From Holophagaceae bacterium (lineage in GTDB: Bacteria > Acidobacteriota > Holophagae > Holophagales > Holophagaceae): a DNA stretch of 64,000 nucleotides. Shown piece after piece: positions 9,401 through 17,564 of the stretch. The stretch lies in the NCBI GenBank assembly GCA_016722505.1, contig JADKJH010000001.1, positions 1,116,001-1,180,000 of the forward strand, in the 5' to 3' direction. Position 1 is the first letter of the stretch; the number at the start of each line of letters is the position of its first letter. The translations under genes and the position numbers were made by a program. The notes beneath the pieces are model-generated. The model was not told where the DNA came from and ran no database searches. It saw nothing but the letters and a program-made list of their open reading frames with translations.

Positions 9401-10217
9401 TGTAGGTTAGAACACCGCTGGAGAAGGTACCGGGACCCGCTGTCTTGGTGATGGTGATGGTGTCACCCTCAGGATCCAAACCCGTGATGGGGGTGTAACT
9501 CAAAGCTGAGCCCACCAGCCCGGATGCAGGAGGCGTGCTGGTGAAATGAGGCGCCACATTGGCGGTCACGACCACAGAGAAGGTCCTGGGGGCTGACGCA
9601 GCTCCCCAGGAGTCCGTCGCGACGACCGTGATAACCGCGGGGGCGGATGCAGGCGCCACGACCGTGGGTGTGAAAGTCAACACAGTTCCAGAGATCGTCG
9701 CATTAGCGGTGGCGGTAGTGAAGGTGATCGCATCACCCTCAGGATCCACAGCCGCCAGGTTGTAGATAGATGAATGGCCGGTCACGGCAGTATTGGCGCC
9801 AGAGATGGTCACGCTGGTGGGGGCCGCATTGGCATTCACGACCACAGATGCAGTCTTGGGCGCTGAAGCGAGGCCTTTAGAGTCGGTAGCGATGACTGAG
9901 ATGATCGCAGGAGCCGAAGCTGGCGCCATGGCTGTGGGCGTGAAGATCAGCACAGTTCCGCTAACCGTCACGGACCCATTGGTGGTGGTGGCCGAAAAGG
10001 TGATGGCATCACCCTCGGGGTCCACGGCGGACAGGGTGTAGGTGGATGCATGGGCGATCACAGCAGTGTTGGGGCCGCTGATCGTCACATTGCCGGGGGG
10101 CGAATTAGGATTGGGGCCAGTGTTAGTGGGACTGCTGCTACTGCACGACATCAACAACCCAAGGCCCAGGGCGGCGCAACCTTTGAGGATGATACTGAAC
10201 CAAGCTGTTGGCCGCAT
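6405..10217 (-). CDS. Multidomain secreted lipoprotein metalloprotease
   Basis: A 1270-residue exported lipoprotein. The ATG at 10217, after an AGGAG site, gives MRPTAWFSIILKG and then lipobox LLMSC. Domains in order: three cadherin/Ig-like repeats with the DPEGDAITF signature (about 30-300), two IPT/TIG domains (about 305-470), a proprotein-convertase P-domain (about 490-625; HTFVGDLDLQLIAP, NGTWNLRIQD), a third IPT domain, a CARDB-like domain (about 720-840), and a metzincin-type protease with zinc motif HETGHNMGRQH near 980. Motif and spacing match metzincin zinc ligands. It should act on proteins at the cell surface. A TTAAC direct repeat lies 52 bp upstream. Confidence 0.85.
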   Translation of the reverse strand: MRPTAWFSIILKGCAALGLGLLMSCSSSSPTNTGPNPNSPPGNVTISGPNTAVIAHASTYTLSAVDPEGDAITFSATTTNGSVTVSGTVLIFTPTAMAPASAPAIISVIATDSKGLASAPKTASVVVNANAAPTSVTISGANTAVTGHSSIYNLAAVDPEGDAITFTTATANATISGTVLTFTPTVVAPASAPAVITVVATDSWGAASAPRTFSVVVTANVAPHFTSTPPASGLVGSALSYTPITGLDPEGDTITITKTAGPGTFSSGVLTYMPVLADVATSPTFTFSANDGHGGVTVQTFTVIVTSGPTPAPTITGFTPTSGPVGSSVIITGTNFTAASAVTFNGVSAVFAVNGATQITATVPTTNTGLIAVTTPGGTATSTTNFTVTPSGGTPTITGLSIASGLPGQAVVITGANLGGATSVRFNGVSALFIQDSNSQITALVPTGATSGSVTVQTSSGTATSPSPFTVSANPTNQQSNTTVTVIPDAPSTSVFGTPLLIPFNISGLSYPIKEVEISIYITHTFVGDLDLQLIAPDNTTISLAASRDDAGHNYGTGCAPGQYTVFSDGAAGPLSGASPYVGTYKPAQPLSAFMGKTANGTWNLRIQDQGPVDTGSFMCASLKVTAAPQPPTITGFNPTMGPSSTNVLLTGTHLSGTSALSIGNVFAAAPTNVTDTTLTFIVPSGAAVAPIRLTSPSGTAISNHAFTPTASGPTADLFIDGAYVTQSAQNYTGTVPLVAGKDGVLRVFARGNQAGIAAPSVRVRTYNGATQTGTQTIAPTLGTAPTGVSEATLSQSWNYTLPGASIQPGLGILVDVDPTNAIPEADETNNMWPSSGTPTPMAMDVRTLQTFHGTLIPITQSSLTGNASSANLASWYARFQKMYPIAPGMDVVMGSPYTTSQVLVFDGGGWSGLLTELEAKRVVEASTRYYYGALNVSYASGVAGLGYVPNAGSSSPRSAMGWDKTTGYADGGLYFDVLTHETGHNMGRQHSPCPITDGPANPDPAYPYAGGLIGIYGLDVAAMALKDPAVYKDIMAYCSPVWVSDYVYHSILDFRQASPYGIAPAVASDATEQANALNTQTMQDCLLISGRIHNGTVELDPVLQVRTVPSVWDRKTFHGSRLVEGRTASGSLLFQRSLPLLQVADDIPGSRIQHFMAAIPVKEFPVEQLQELRVLGASGPEAVRWSSNVLPLKSGAVQMPQAKVFGEGEVRLTWDAAAHPLVMVRDANTGEVLSFARGGDMVIKTSVKQLELTLSSGVASEKMVLNILE

Positions 10218-10268
10218 GACAGACTCCTGACGGAATGCAAGTTTACAGGCCATCCCACCAAGCCGGTT

Positions 10269-10283
10269 GTTAAGTTTGGTTAA
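10269..10283 (-). promoter_or_regulatory. TTAAC-N5-TTAAC direct repeat (putative operator)
   Basis: Read on the minus strand, two TTAAC copies (10283-10279 and 10273-10269) lie exactly 10 bp apart, 52 bp before the lipoprotein protease start and overlapping the dedA stop codon. The same arrangement occurs upstream of four other loci for exported proteins in this window. The repeat is seen directly; its role as a binding site is inferred. Confidence 0.5.
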
Positions 10284-10936
10284 GTGCGGCTTCGCTGCCG
10301 CCAATGGCTGACGAGGAACCAGATCGCACCCGCGAGCAGCGCGATTCCGATGACCAGATCGAAACGATGGAAATAGGCGCCGAGGGTTTGCCAATGTTCG
10401 CCGAGCTTGTAGCCGAGGATCGCAAGGCCAAGACACCAGGGCAGGGAACCCGCGAACGTGTAGATGTGGAATTTCCTGCGATCCATTTCGGCGATGCCAG
10501 CAGGAAGCGCGATGAAGGTCCGCACCATTGGCAGCAGCCGCCCAATGAACACCGCCGCGCCGCCGTGCCGCTCAAAAAAACGATGGGCCTTATCAAGGTG
10601 GCCCTGATTCAGGAAAATGTACTTCCCATAGCGCGCCACCGCCGGATGGCCGCCTCTCGCGCCGACCTCATAGGCGGGAATGGAACCCAGATTGCAGCCC
10701 AGCGCGCCGAACAAAGCCGCGATGGCGAGCTGCGTGGCGGGGCTGCCCGCGCCAAAGCCGAAGAGGGTGAGCTTGTCCTGGAACGCGAGATAGCCCGCGA
10801 ACGGCATGATGACTTCCGAGGGAATGGGAATGCAGGCGCTCTCGATCCCCATCAGCAGCATCACGCCGAAGGGGCCCATGGCCCCCATGACGGAAGTCAT
10901 CCAAGCGACGATGGGTTCAAGTATTTTTGAAAGCAT
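10280..10936 (-). CDS. DedA family membrane protein
   Basis: A 218-residue inner-membrane protein of the DedA/VTT family. It shows the family motif around ESACIPIPSEVIMPFAGYLA (residues 33-52) and the conserved FxGRxxPMVRTFIALPAGIAEM block near residues 130-150, with re-entrant and membrane helices. DedA proteins act as lipid scramblases or flippases and affect membrane homeostasis. The gene precedes the lipoprotein protease on the same strand; the gap of about 60 bp carries the TTAAC repeat, so the downstream gene probably has its own promoter. Confidence 0.9.
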   Translation of the reverse strand: MLSKILEPIVAWMTSVMGAMGPFGVMLLMGIESACIPIPSEVIMPFAGYLAFQDKLTLFGFGAGSPATQLAIAALFGALGCNLGSIPAYEVGARGGHPAVARYGKYIFLNQGHLDKAHRFFERHGGAAVFIGRLLPMVRTFIALPAGIAEMDRRKFHIYTFAGSLPWCLGLAILGYKLGEHWQTLGAYFHRFDLVIGIALLAGAIWFLVSHWRQRSRT

Positions 10937-10974
10937 GTTTGGTTTTCCGATGGAGGGTCTGGAAAAAAGGGACC

Positions 10975-11160
10975 GCTAGTGCCGCTGATGAACGCGGATG
11001 AGAAACGGGTGGGACAAAGGGTTCAAGCGTATCAAGGGTATCGGTTTACCTGTTCGCATAAATTCGCGTCATTCGCGGTTGCATCTTTCACCCTGGCGTC
11101 CCAAGCACCTACCCCTTTCAGGTGTGCTCCACTCGGGACTTGGAACTCTCCAGGCTACAA
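10975..11160. repeat. Word-repeat intergenic region upstream of RNase D
   Basis: The gap between dedA and the RNase D gene holds iterated words such as GATGAACGCGGATGAG (left) and AATTCGCGTCATTCGCGGTTG (right, about 11057-11082). The right-hand words nearly match those at the 3' end of lysS (23560-23583). An open frame runs through it in phase with RNase D, but the resulting 71-residue extension has no protein character. Confidence 0.5.
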
Positions 11161-11191
11161 GCTCACGGGCCGATTGCGTCACAATGGGGGC

Positions 11192-12103
11192 ATGCATGCT
11201 GACGCCCTGGATCTCCCCTTCACCTATGTGGACACTCCCGAACTTTTGGCGGAGGCGCTCCCGGTCTGGTTCGCCGCGGGAATCCTGGGTGTGGATATCG
11301 AGTGCAGCCTGACGGGCAACCATCATTGCGTGCTGGCCCTCCTGCAGATTGCCACCCACGATCAGGTGTGGCTGGTGGATCCCCTGCCCTTGTCCGATCT
11401 CATGAAACCCACCCTTGAAGCCCTGAAAGAGATCCCGTGGATCGTCCACGATTTCAGCGGCGATGGCATCGTCTTCAAACGCATCTACGATGTGGTTCCT
11501 GAATCGGTGCTGGACACGATGCTTCTTTCCAAAGCCCTTGGCTATCCCTTGCCAGGCCTCAAAACCATGGCCAAGCTCAAGCTCGGATTGAACATTCCCA
11601 AGGAAGAACAGGATTCCAATTGGATGATGCGCCCCTTGCGCGAAACACAATTGGTGTACGGGGCCCGGGACGCTGCCCTGATGCTGCCATTGCTGCGCAC
11701 CCTGGCCCTCGAGGTGGAAGATAGGCGCGATGATCCCACCGTGGCCGAAAGACTCGCGCGTCTGCCCATCGAGATGCGTGGAATCTTTCAGCGCATCCAT
11801 GCCTATAAGCCGCCGCGCGTGGACAACCTGGTGGAAAAGATCCAGGCCATGGGTCTTGGACAACGCGCGGAAGACAAGGCGAAGAAGCTTTTGGATCTGC
11901 GCCACAAGTGGGGCAATGAAGGCGATGTGGCGGCCGTGATGGAAATGGGCATGCGCTGGATCCTGGCGCGCATCCAGCATCCTCCAACGTCGCGGGAGGC
12001 CCTGGAGCGAGCTATCCCCAATCCCCGTTTCCGCCGCAAGCGATTGGAAGCCCTGTGGGAAATCCTGGCGGAAGAGCAGATCACGGTGCATACCGAGGAT
12101 TGA
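11192..12103 (+). CDS. rnd: Ribonuclease D-like 3'-5' exonuclease
   Basis: A 303-residue DEDD-type exonuclease. Exo motifs: GVDIECS near residue 31 (Asp and Glu metal ligands; the family usually has DTE), IVHDFSGDGIVF near 91, and YGARDAALMLPL near 157. A helical HRDC-like domain follows (EKIQAMGLGQRAEDKAKKL). It trims 3' ends of tRNA and other stable RNAs. The ATG at 11192 gives the usual family N-terminus (DLPFTYVDTPELLAEAL); the longer open frame runs back through intergenic repeats. About 70 residues shorter than E. coli RNase D, which has two HRDC domains. Confidence 0.85.
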   Translation: MHADALDLPFTYVDTPELLAEALPVWFAAGILGVDIECSLTGNHHCVLALLQIATHDQVWLVDPLPLSDLMKPTLEALKEIPWIVHDFSGDGIVFKRIYDVVPESVLDTMLLSKALGYPLPGLKTMAKLKLGLNIPKEEQDSNWMMRPLRETQLVYGARDAALMLPLLRTLALEVEDRRDDPTVAERLARLPIEMRGIFQRIHAYKPPRVDNLVEKIQAMGLGQRAEDKAKKLLDLRHKWGNEGDVAAVMEMGMRWILARIQHPPTSREALERAIPNPRFRRKRLEALWEILAEEQITVHTED

Positions 12104-12109
12104 GGCGGT

Positions 12110-12180
12110 GAGGTATGAGGTATGCGGCCTCCGGCCGCGTCCTTATTGAACCTCGTTCCTCACACCCCGTCCCTCATACC
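12110..12180. repeat. Word-iterated hairpin with GC core, convergent terminator
   Basis: The left arm repeats GAGGTATGAGGTATG and the right arm has the complementary CCTCGTTCCTCAC...CCCTCATACC, with core GCGGCC-TCC-GGCCGC. It sits between the RNase D gene (+) and the methyltransferase gene (-), which converge here. The core matches the one at about 1311-1325 except for the loop, although the arms use quite different words. Confidence 0.7.
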
Positions 12181-13372
12181 TTCTTTAAGAGCCCCACGAA
12201 TTCCACGTGATGGGTGAGCGGAAAGAGATCCAATACCGCTAGTTCCGTAAGCTTCCACGCGGAGCTCAGGCGTTGGATATCGCGGCAGAAGGCGGCACCG
12301 TCACAGCCCACAAGCACCAATGTTCCAGCCTTGGCGGTCAGGAGTTTCATAGAGACTTCCGGCTCCAGCCCGGAACGCGGCGGATCCAGCAAAATCACGT
12401 CTTCGGAACCACCCAGGTTCTCCGGCAGCCATTTTCCCGTGTCGGATGCGATGCACTCCGATGGCAACTCCAACTGGTCGAGGTTCTTCTTTGCCCACTC
12501 CACAGCCGCGATGTCGTATTCCACCAGCACCCGGCGCCGGAAACGCTTTCCCAACAGCGCCGAAAAAAGGCCCACGCCTCCATAGAGATCAAAAAGCGCG
12601 TTGCCTTGCAGCTTCCAGCCTTCCAACACTGTTCGGAAGGCCGTCACGGCCCAGGCTGGACTCACCTGGAAGAATCCCCCGGCCCGGTGCCGAAGGATAA
12701 AGGCATCAAAGGCCTCACTCATCTCTGAATCGTCCTGATGCCATCCATCGGGCTCCAGCAACCACACGTGTCCCTTTTCATCAATGGCCACCACGTGGCC
12801 TTCGGGCGTGCCCGTGGCCAGTTCCCAACGCTGGGGGCGTTGAGGCAGGATCTTTTCCCGGATCGCCTCCAAAAGGCGGGGGATCGCTGCGGAGAGCGCG
12901 TCCGCGGCGACGGGACAACCCGCCACAGGCACGACTTGATGGCTGCCGCGCGCGTGGTAGCCCAAGGCGGTTCCATTCCAATGGAGCTGGATGCGGTGGC
13001 GTCGGGCCGCCGCAGGGGCCGGCAGGTACCGCCAGGTGGTGATGTCCGGGAGCTGGCGATGCAGCAGATCCGTCGCCATGGACTGTTTAAGTCCGCCGCC
13101 GCCTCACCCGCCTCCCACAGATCGCACCCACCGCAAGTGGCCGCCACAGGGCATCCGGCAGGCACCCTTCGCGGGTCTTTCTTGATCCATTGGATGACCT
13201 TGCCTTCTCCATGACGGGCCTTCCAGTGGATTTCAGCTTCGACTTCCTCCCCTGGGAAAAGGGCCAAGGGGGCGCTCAGCAGAAGCAGGCGCCCATCCTC
13301 TGAGCGGGCCAGCCCCTTGCCACCCCAGGCCAATCTTTCGATTCCACCACGCCAAACTTCGCCCGGGTTCAT
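12174..13372 (-). CDS. 23S rRNA (uracil-5-)-methyltransferase, RlmD/RumA family (frameshifted)
   Basis: About 399 residues if one base is restored near 13086-13091. The first frame (from ATG 13372) carries the TRAM domain and the iron-sulfur Cys motif CPVAATCGGCDLW; the second carries the SAM-methyltransferase domain: GGFFQVSP, LFDLYGGVGLFS, LLDPPRSGL, the catalytic-Cys region LVGCDGAAF, and FPLTHHVE. The frames join smoothly (GGCDLWEAGEAAADL then KQSMATDLL) if a base is added in the TTTAA run. It makes 5-methyluridine in rRNA using SAM. The exact target (U1939 or another) cannot be read from the sequence. A sequencing indel is more likely than real inactivation, because all motifs survive. 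Confidence 0.85.
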
Positions 13373-13415
13373 GGGCTTCCGGTATTCTGTGAGTCCTTTT
13401 CCGGACCCGTGCCTC

Positions 13416-15125
13416 GTGCGTTTCACTGTTGCCCTGCCTTCAAAGCACCGTAACACCCTCCAGGACCGCCTGGGCAGGGAGTTGCGCGCCGCCATGGAAT
13501 GGAAGGACGAGGGCCCCGCGGATGTGGTTGTGGGTGTTGAAGGCACAGGCATGCTGGCCCAATGCAATCAGTGGCCGGGAGAGGCGGGTGCCCTGGCGCT
13601 CATCCAGGCGGGCTATGAGCGCATCAGGGATCGCGCCCGCATGGGCCGCCTGAATGAAGTGGGCCGCGCGCTGGTTTCGGAACAGCACCTGGACAAGCTG
13701 CTGGACCTGATTCTTTCCCAGGGCCGTGAACTGCTGCGGGCCGAAGCAGGATCGCTGTATCTGGTGGATGACGGCGACAAAGAATTGATATTCGCCCACA
13801 CGCAAAACGCCAAGCTGGATTTGCCCTACCACCGCTTCCGGATGCCCATCACAACCACGACGCTCGCTGGCTTCGTAGCGGCCACCGGTGAATCACTGAA
13901 CATCCCAGATGTCTATGGGATCCCCGGCGATGCGCCTTACAGCTTTTCGGATTCCTTCGACCGGCAGAGCGGCTACCACACGCAAAGCATGCTGGTCGTG
14001 CCCATGACGGATAACGAGGGCAAAGTCCTAGGCGTCCTGCAATTCATCAACCGAGTCTGGGAGGAAGACGGGAATCGCGGCGTGGTGCCCTTCCAGCTAG
14101 AACATCAGAACCTGGCGCAGAGCCTCGCGGGACAAGCGGGCGTCGCGGTGAAGAATGCCGCCCTGAGGCAGGAAATCGAGCTGCTTTTCGAAGGCTTCGT
14201 CAACGCCTCGGTAACCGCCATCGAGAGCCGCGATCCAGTGACGTCGGGCCATTCGAGCCGCGTGGCCAACCTGACCGTGGGCCTTGCGGAAGCTATCAAT
14301 GCCACGCCCAATGGGCCCTACGGTGAAACATTCTTCACGGAACGGCAACTGCGGGAAATCCGCTACGCCAGCCTGCTCCACGATTTCGGCAAGGTCGGCG
14401 TGCGAGAACAAGTGCTGGTGAAAGCCAAAAAGCTTGACCCTTTGAAACTGGAATTGATCCTCCAACGGTTGCGGCAGCGGGATTTGGAACAGGCGCTGGC
14501 ACTGCTTTCAGAGTCCTGGAAGGGCGGTGAGCATTTCGATCCGGCCAGGTGGGAAACCATCATCCAGGACCGGCAGGCCGAGACCGACCGGCTCATTGCG
14601 CTGGTGCGCCAGAGCGATATGCCCACAGTGCTGCCTCAGGAAATCGCCGATGGCCTAGGCCTGGTGAGCGGATTGGAGTTCACCCACTGGAGTGGCGAGC
14701 GGCGGCAATTGGTGGAGCGTTCGGATCTCAATTGCCTGCGCATCCGCAAGGGCTCTCTTTCCGATACGGAACGGCTGGAGATCGAGAGCCACGTCACCCA
14801 CACCTTCCGTTTCCTGAAACAGATCCCATGGACGCGCGACCTTCAAGGCGTCCCCGATATCGCCTACGCCCACCACGAAAAACTAGGCGGCCGCGGCTAT
14901 CCGCGCGGTCTCGAAGCAGCTTCCATCCCTGTGCAGAGCCGCGCCATGACTATCAGCGACATATTCGATGCGCTGACCGCCCAGGACCGCCCTTATAAAC
15001 AAGCAGTACCCCTGTCCAAGAGCCTCAACATCCTCCACGAAGAAGCCAGCGACGGCAACGTGGACCGCGTTCTGCTGGATCTCTTCATCGAAGCCAAAAT
15101 CTTTGAACGCACTGCGAAGCTATGA
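13416..15125 (+). CDS. GAF domain / HD-GYP cyclic-di-GMP phosphodiesterase
   Basis: About 569 residues. A GAF sensor domain spans about 90-250 (LLDLILSQGRELLRAEAGSLYLVD ... MLVVPMTDNEGKVLGVLQFINRV), then an HD-GYP domain: SRDPVTSGHSSRVA, LLHDFGKVGV near 322, HHEKLGGRGYPRG near 490 and DIFDALTAQDRPYK. An insert of about 100 residues separates the HD and GYP halves. HD-GYP proteins hydrolyse cyclic-di-GMP; the GAF domain probably binds a small ligand. The start is uncertain: GTG 13416 avoids overlap with the divergent methyltransferase gene, while ATG 13371 and 13317 are also open. The stop overlaps the next ATG (ATGA). A PilZ effector gene lies at 21876. Confidence 0.88.
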   Translation: MRFTVALPSKHRNTLQDRLGRELRAAMEWKDEGPADVVVGVEGTGMLAQCNQWPGEAGALALIQAGYERIRDRARMGRLNEVGRALVSEQHLDKLLDLILSQGRELLRAEAGSLYLVDDGDKELIFAHTQNAKLDLPYHRFRMPITTTTLAGFVAATGESLNIPDVYGIPGDAPYSFSDSFDRQSGYHTQSMLVVPMTDNEGKVLGVLQFINRVWEEDGNRGVVPFQLEHQNLAQSLAGQAGVAVKNAALRQEIELLFEGFVNASVTAIESRDPVTSGHSSRVANLTVGLAEAINATPNGPYGETFFTERQLREIRYASLLHDFGKVGVREQVLVKAKKLDPLKLELILQRLRQRDLEQALALLSESWKGGEHFDPARWETIIQDRQAETDRLIALVRQSDMPTVLPQEIADGLGLVSGLEFTHWSGERRQLVERSDLNCLRIRKGSLSDTERLEIESHVTHTFRFLKQIPWTRDLQGVPDIAYAHHEKLGGRGYPRGLEAASIPVQSRAMTISDIFDALTAQDRPYKQAVPLSKSLNILHEEASDGNVDRVLLDLFIEAKIFERTAKL

Positions 15126-15838
15126 ACATCCGCACAGTCCTCGCCTCTGATCTGAATCCGATCCAGGCCAACGCCTGGCTGACGGGGAGCATCGCGCCGC
15201 GGCCCATCGCGTTCGCCTCGACGGTGAATGAAGCGGGGGTGCGCAATCTCGCACCGTTCTCCTTCTTCAACGCGTTCGGCTCCAATCCGCCCATGCTGGC
15301 CTTCGCTCCGAACCGCCGAGGCCGCGATGGATCCACCAAACACACCTACCAGAATGTGGTGGCCACCAAGGAGTTCGTCATCGCCACGGTGAGCCACGCC
15401 ATGGTGCAGCAGATGAACGTGGCCTCAGCCGAATATGGCGATGGCGTGGATGAATTCGTGAAATCCGGCTTCACACCTTTGCCCTCGACATTCATAAGGC
15501 CTGCGCTGGTGGCGGAGTCGCCAGTGCAGATGGAATGCCGGCTGCACCAGGTCGTGGAGCTGGGGAGCGGCCCTGGGTCCGGCCTCATGCTCATCGGCGA
15601 GATTTTGTGCTTCCATGCGAACGAGGACATGCTCACCAACGATCTCCCCGACACCCGCAAGCTCGATCACGTTGGCCGCAATGGCGGCGCTTTCTACACA
15701 CGGGCCTCCAGCGGCGCGCTTTTCGAAGTTGCCAAACCCGCCGGCAGACCCATCGGCTACGACCAGTTGCCCGAGGTGCTGAAGTCCAGCCATATCCTCA
15801 GCGGCAATGATCTGGGACGGGCTCGCGAACACAGCTGA
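15122..15838 (+). CDS. Flavin reductase family protein (FMN-binding split barrel)
   Basis: A 238-residue protein of the flavin reductase-like family. Its N-terminal block GSIAPRPIAFASTVNEAGVRNLAPFSFFNAFGSNPPML is the FMN-binding signature, followed by KEFVIATVSHAMVQQMNVAS and a C-terminal domain with GGAFYTRAS. Such proteins bind FMN and reduce flavin with NAD(P)H, or act as part of two-component oxygenases. The start overlaps the HD-GYP stop by four bases, implying co-translation, although no functional link to cyclic-di-GMP is known to me. Confidence 0.85.
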   Translation: MNIRTVLASDLNPIQANAWLTGSIAPRPIAFASTVNEAGVRNLAPFSFFNAFGSNPPMLAFAPNRRGRDGSTKHTYQNVVATKEFVIATVSHAMVQQMNVASAEYGDGVDEFVKSGFTPLPSTFIRPALVAESPVQMECRLHQVVELGSGPGSGLMLIGEILCFHANEDMLTNDLPDTRKLDHVGRNGGAFYTRASSGALFEVAKPAGRPIGYDQLPEVLKSSHILSGNDLGRAREHS

Positions 15839-15839
15839 A

Positions 15840-15980
15840 ATGCCGGATCTTACGGCGATGCCCGCGAAACCAGGCGATCCGGAAGGCGCGCAGGATCTGG
15901 AAGAAGCCATCGCGAAGGCGGTGCGCAGCGAGGACCTGGCGGAAGCCTGGCGCCTGGTAGGGCTGCGGTTGCGGTGCTGA
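15840..15980 (+). CDS. Possible small protein (46 residues)
   Basis: An ATG one base after the flavin reductase stop opens a 46-residue frame (MPDLTAMPAKPGDPEGAQDL ... EAWRLVGLRLRC). It is acidic with a helical middle (DLEEAIAKAVRSEDLAEAW), and its position suggests translational coupling. No family is recognised, and a chance frame at this GC content is possible. Confidence 0.3.
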   Translation: MPDLTAMPAKPGDPEGAQDLEEAIAKAVRSEDLAEAWRLVGLRLRC

Positions 15981-15988
15981 TCAATTGA

Positions 15989-16888
15989 TCAATCCGTGGA
16001 TGGAGCTGCCGTGGCGGCTGCATCACCTTCGGTCTTCGTGTGCACGATGCGCTGTGGGATCGGGCTCGCGATGCCTTCCGCTCGGAAGCGCTCGATGATG
16101 CGCTTCCGCAGCAGGCGGGCCACGTCGAATTGTTTTCCGGGCGCGCTCTTGGTGAGGGTGCGGATGGTGCAGCCATCCTTGCCGAAGGACTCCACGCCCC
16201 GCACATCCGTGGGCTCAAGGATCAGCTCGGGCCTATCCTTCCGCAATTCCACGCCGATAGTCTCGAGCAGGGCGAAAATCTGGTCCAGGTCCGCGTCGTA
16301 GCCGACTTCGACATCCACCAATGCTTTTGAGAATTCCTTGCTGAGCACGATCACCCGGTTGATGGAACCGTTGGGCACGTAATGGGCGCGGCCCTCCACG
16401 TCTCGAAGCTGTGTGATGCGAAGGGTCATGCGCTCCACGGTGCCCACGTGCTTCTCGTCGATGCTGATGAGGTCGCCGACGCCGAACTGGTCCTCCATGA
16501 GCAGGAAGAATCCCGAGATCACATCCTTCACCAGCGACTGCGCGCCGAAGCCCAGCGCCACGCCGGCGATGCCCGCCCCCGCGATGAGAGGCGCGATGTT
16601 GATGCCGAATTCCTGCAACACCATCAGCAGCAGGAAGACCAGAACGAGCACGCGGGCCGCGTTGTTCAGCACTGCCGAAAGCGTTTCGGCGCGGCGCTCG
16701 GCTTCGGAGGTGGTGTTTTCGTCGCCATCGTCCACCGCGCGGCGGACGGCCCGCGCCACGACGTGCACCGCGAGCAGGATGAGCACGCAGGTGAGCACCA
16801 CCAGGCCCAGGCGCTGGAGCTTGGCCCACCATGCCTGTTCAAGCCATTTGGCGATGGGTTCCAGCAGGGACAGAATCGCGAAGGACAT
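15989..16888 (-). CDS. Small-conductance mechanosensitive channel (MscS family)
   Basis: A 299-residue MscS channel. It has three membrane segments: about 24-48 (LVVLTCVLILLAVHVVARAV), 78-100 (VLVLVFLLLMVLQEFGI) and the pore helix 103-130, with the diagnostic Gly/Ala pattern PLIAGAGIAGVALGFGAQSLVKDVISGFF. The beta domain follows with GDLISIDEKHVGTVERMTLRIT and YVPNGSI. It opens on membrane tension to release solutes during hypo-osmotic shock. The C-terminal tail is short and Ala-rich. Confidence 0.93.
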   Translation of the reverse strand: MSFAILSLLEPIAKWLEQAWWAKLQRLGLVVLTCVLILLAVHVVARAVRRAVDDGDENTTSEAERRAETLSAVLNNAARVLVLVFLLLMVLQEFGINIAPLIAGAGIAGVALGFGAQSLVKDVISGFFLLMEDQFGVGDLISIDEKHVGTVERMTLRITQLRDVEGRAHYVPNGSINRVIVLSKEFSKALVDVEVGYDADLDQIFALLETIGVELRKDRPELILEPTDVRGVESFGKDGCTIRTLTKSAPGKQFDVARLLRKRIIERFRAEGIASPIPQRIVHTKTEGDAAATAAPSTD

Positions 16889-17564
16889 GGATCTCCAGGC
16901 GGGGCCAGCAGGGGACCCCTGACACCGTTGTAGCGCCAGTGCTGGATCTTCCCTTCGATGAATGTATGGGAGCGGCCTTGATAACCGAGTCCCAGGCAGA
17001 CGTAGGGCGTGTCCGCCGCAGGCCAGGTGGCAAGGTTCTGCACCGATTCGTGGTTCTCGCTATCCACATCCGGTGCTCCAGGTAGCAGCCGGGCCTTGGG
17101 TCCGCCCCGCCCGGAGGAGGGGGCCCGGGCGGCGTCCTCCCCTAGACGATCAGCCGCCCCAGGGTGTAGCTGCGAGCACCAGGGCGTTCTTCGTCATCAC
17201 CGAGGTCGAACGCCGAAGCGAAGCCCTGGTCCAAAGGTGCAAAGGCCGGGTCATACACGGTAGCCGGTCCACGAAAGCCGCCCTAGCGCCTGCCGGAAAC
17301 CCGATTGGCCATCCACATCCGGTGGAACAGCGCGGCCGGGGCCCGGGCGCGGCGGCATCCCGCGATGATCCCTCGGGTTGCCCCTCCTGCGCCCAGGGGC
17401 GCGAAGGGCAGCGGGCGAGCAGGGCAAGGGTAGACGGATTCTGATTTCTCCCAAGGGTGAATGAAATCAGCGCGGCGGCCAGGGCAGATCACGGAGGCAG
17501 GAATCCGAAGGGAAAGGGAACGTTTGCCGCCACCCCAGGCGCGTGGCAGCGCGCTGGGTCTTCC
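16889..17564. other. 676-bp gap without a convincing gene
   Basis: No gene could be supported. On the minus strand a 46-codon open stretch ends at the TAG at 17142 with protein-like composition (VYDPAFAPLDQGFASAFDLG ... SYTLGRLIV), but it is preceded by an in-frame TAG at about 17283. Another minus frame near 16900-17067 (MDSENHESVQNLATWPAADT) runs into the MscS coding region. Part of the gap (17095-17140) is over 80% GC with GGGCCC-type inverted repeats. It may be the remnant of a decayed or frameshifted gene downstream of the homogentisate dioxygenase. Confidence 0.4.

Noticed and set aside
8797..9405. Plus-strand frame opposite the lipoprotein protease
   Set aside because: Complement of IPT/cadherin repeats; no start signal or motif.
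10979..11191. N-terminal extension of RNase D
   Set aside because: The added 71 residues come from intergenic word repeats and are not part of the family; the ATG at 11192 is the better start.
12174..13567. Two separate methyltransferase genes
   Set aside because: The frames carry complementary halves of one RlmD-like enzyme, and a single base joins them.
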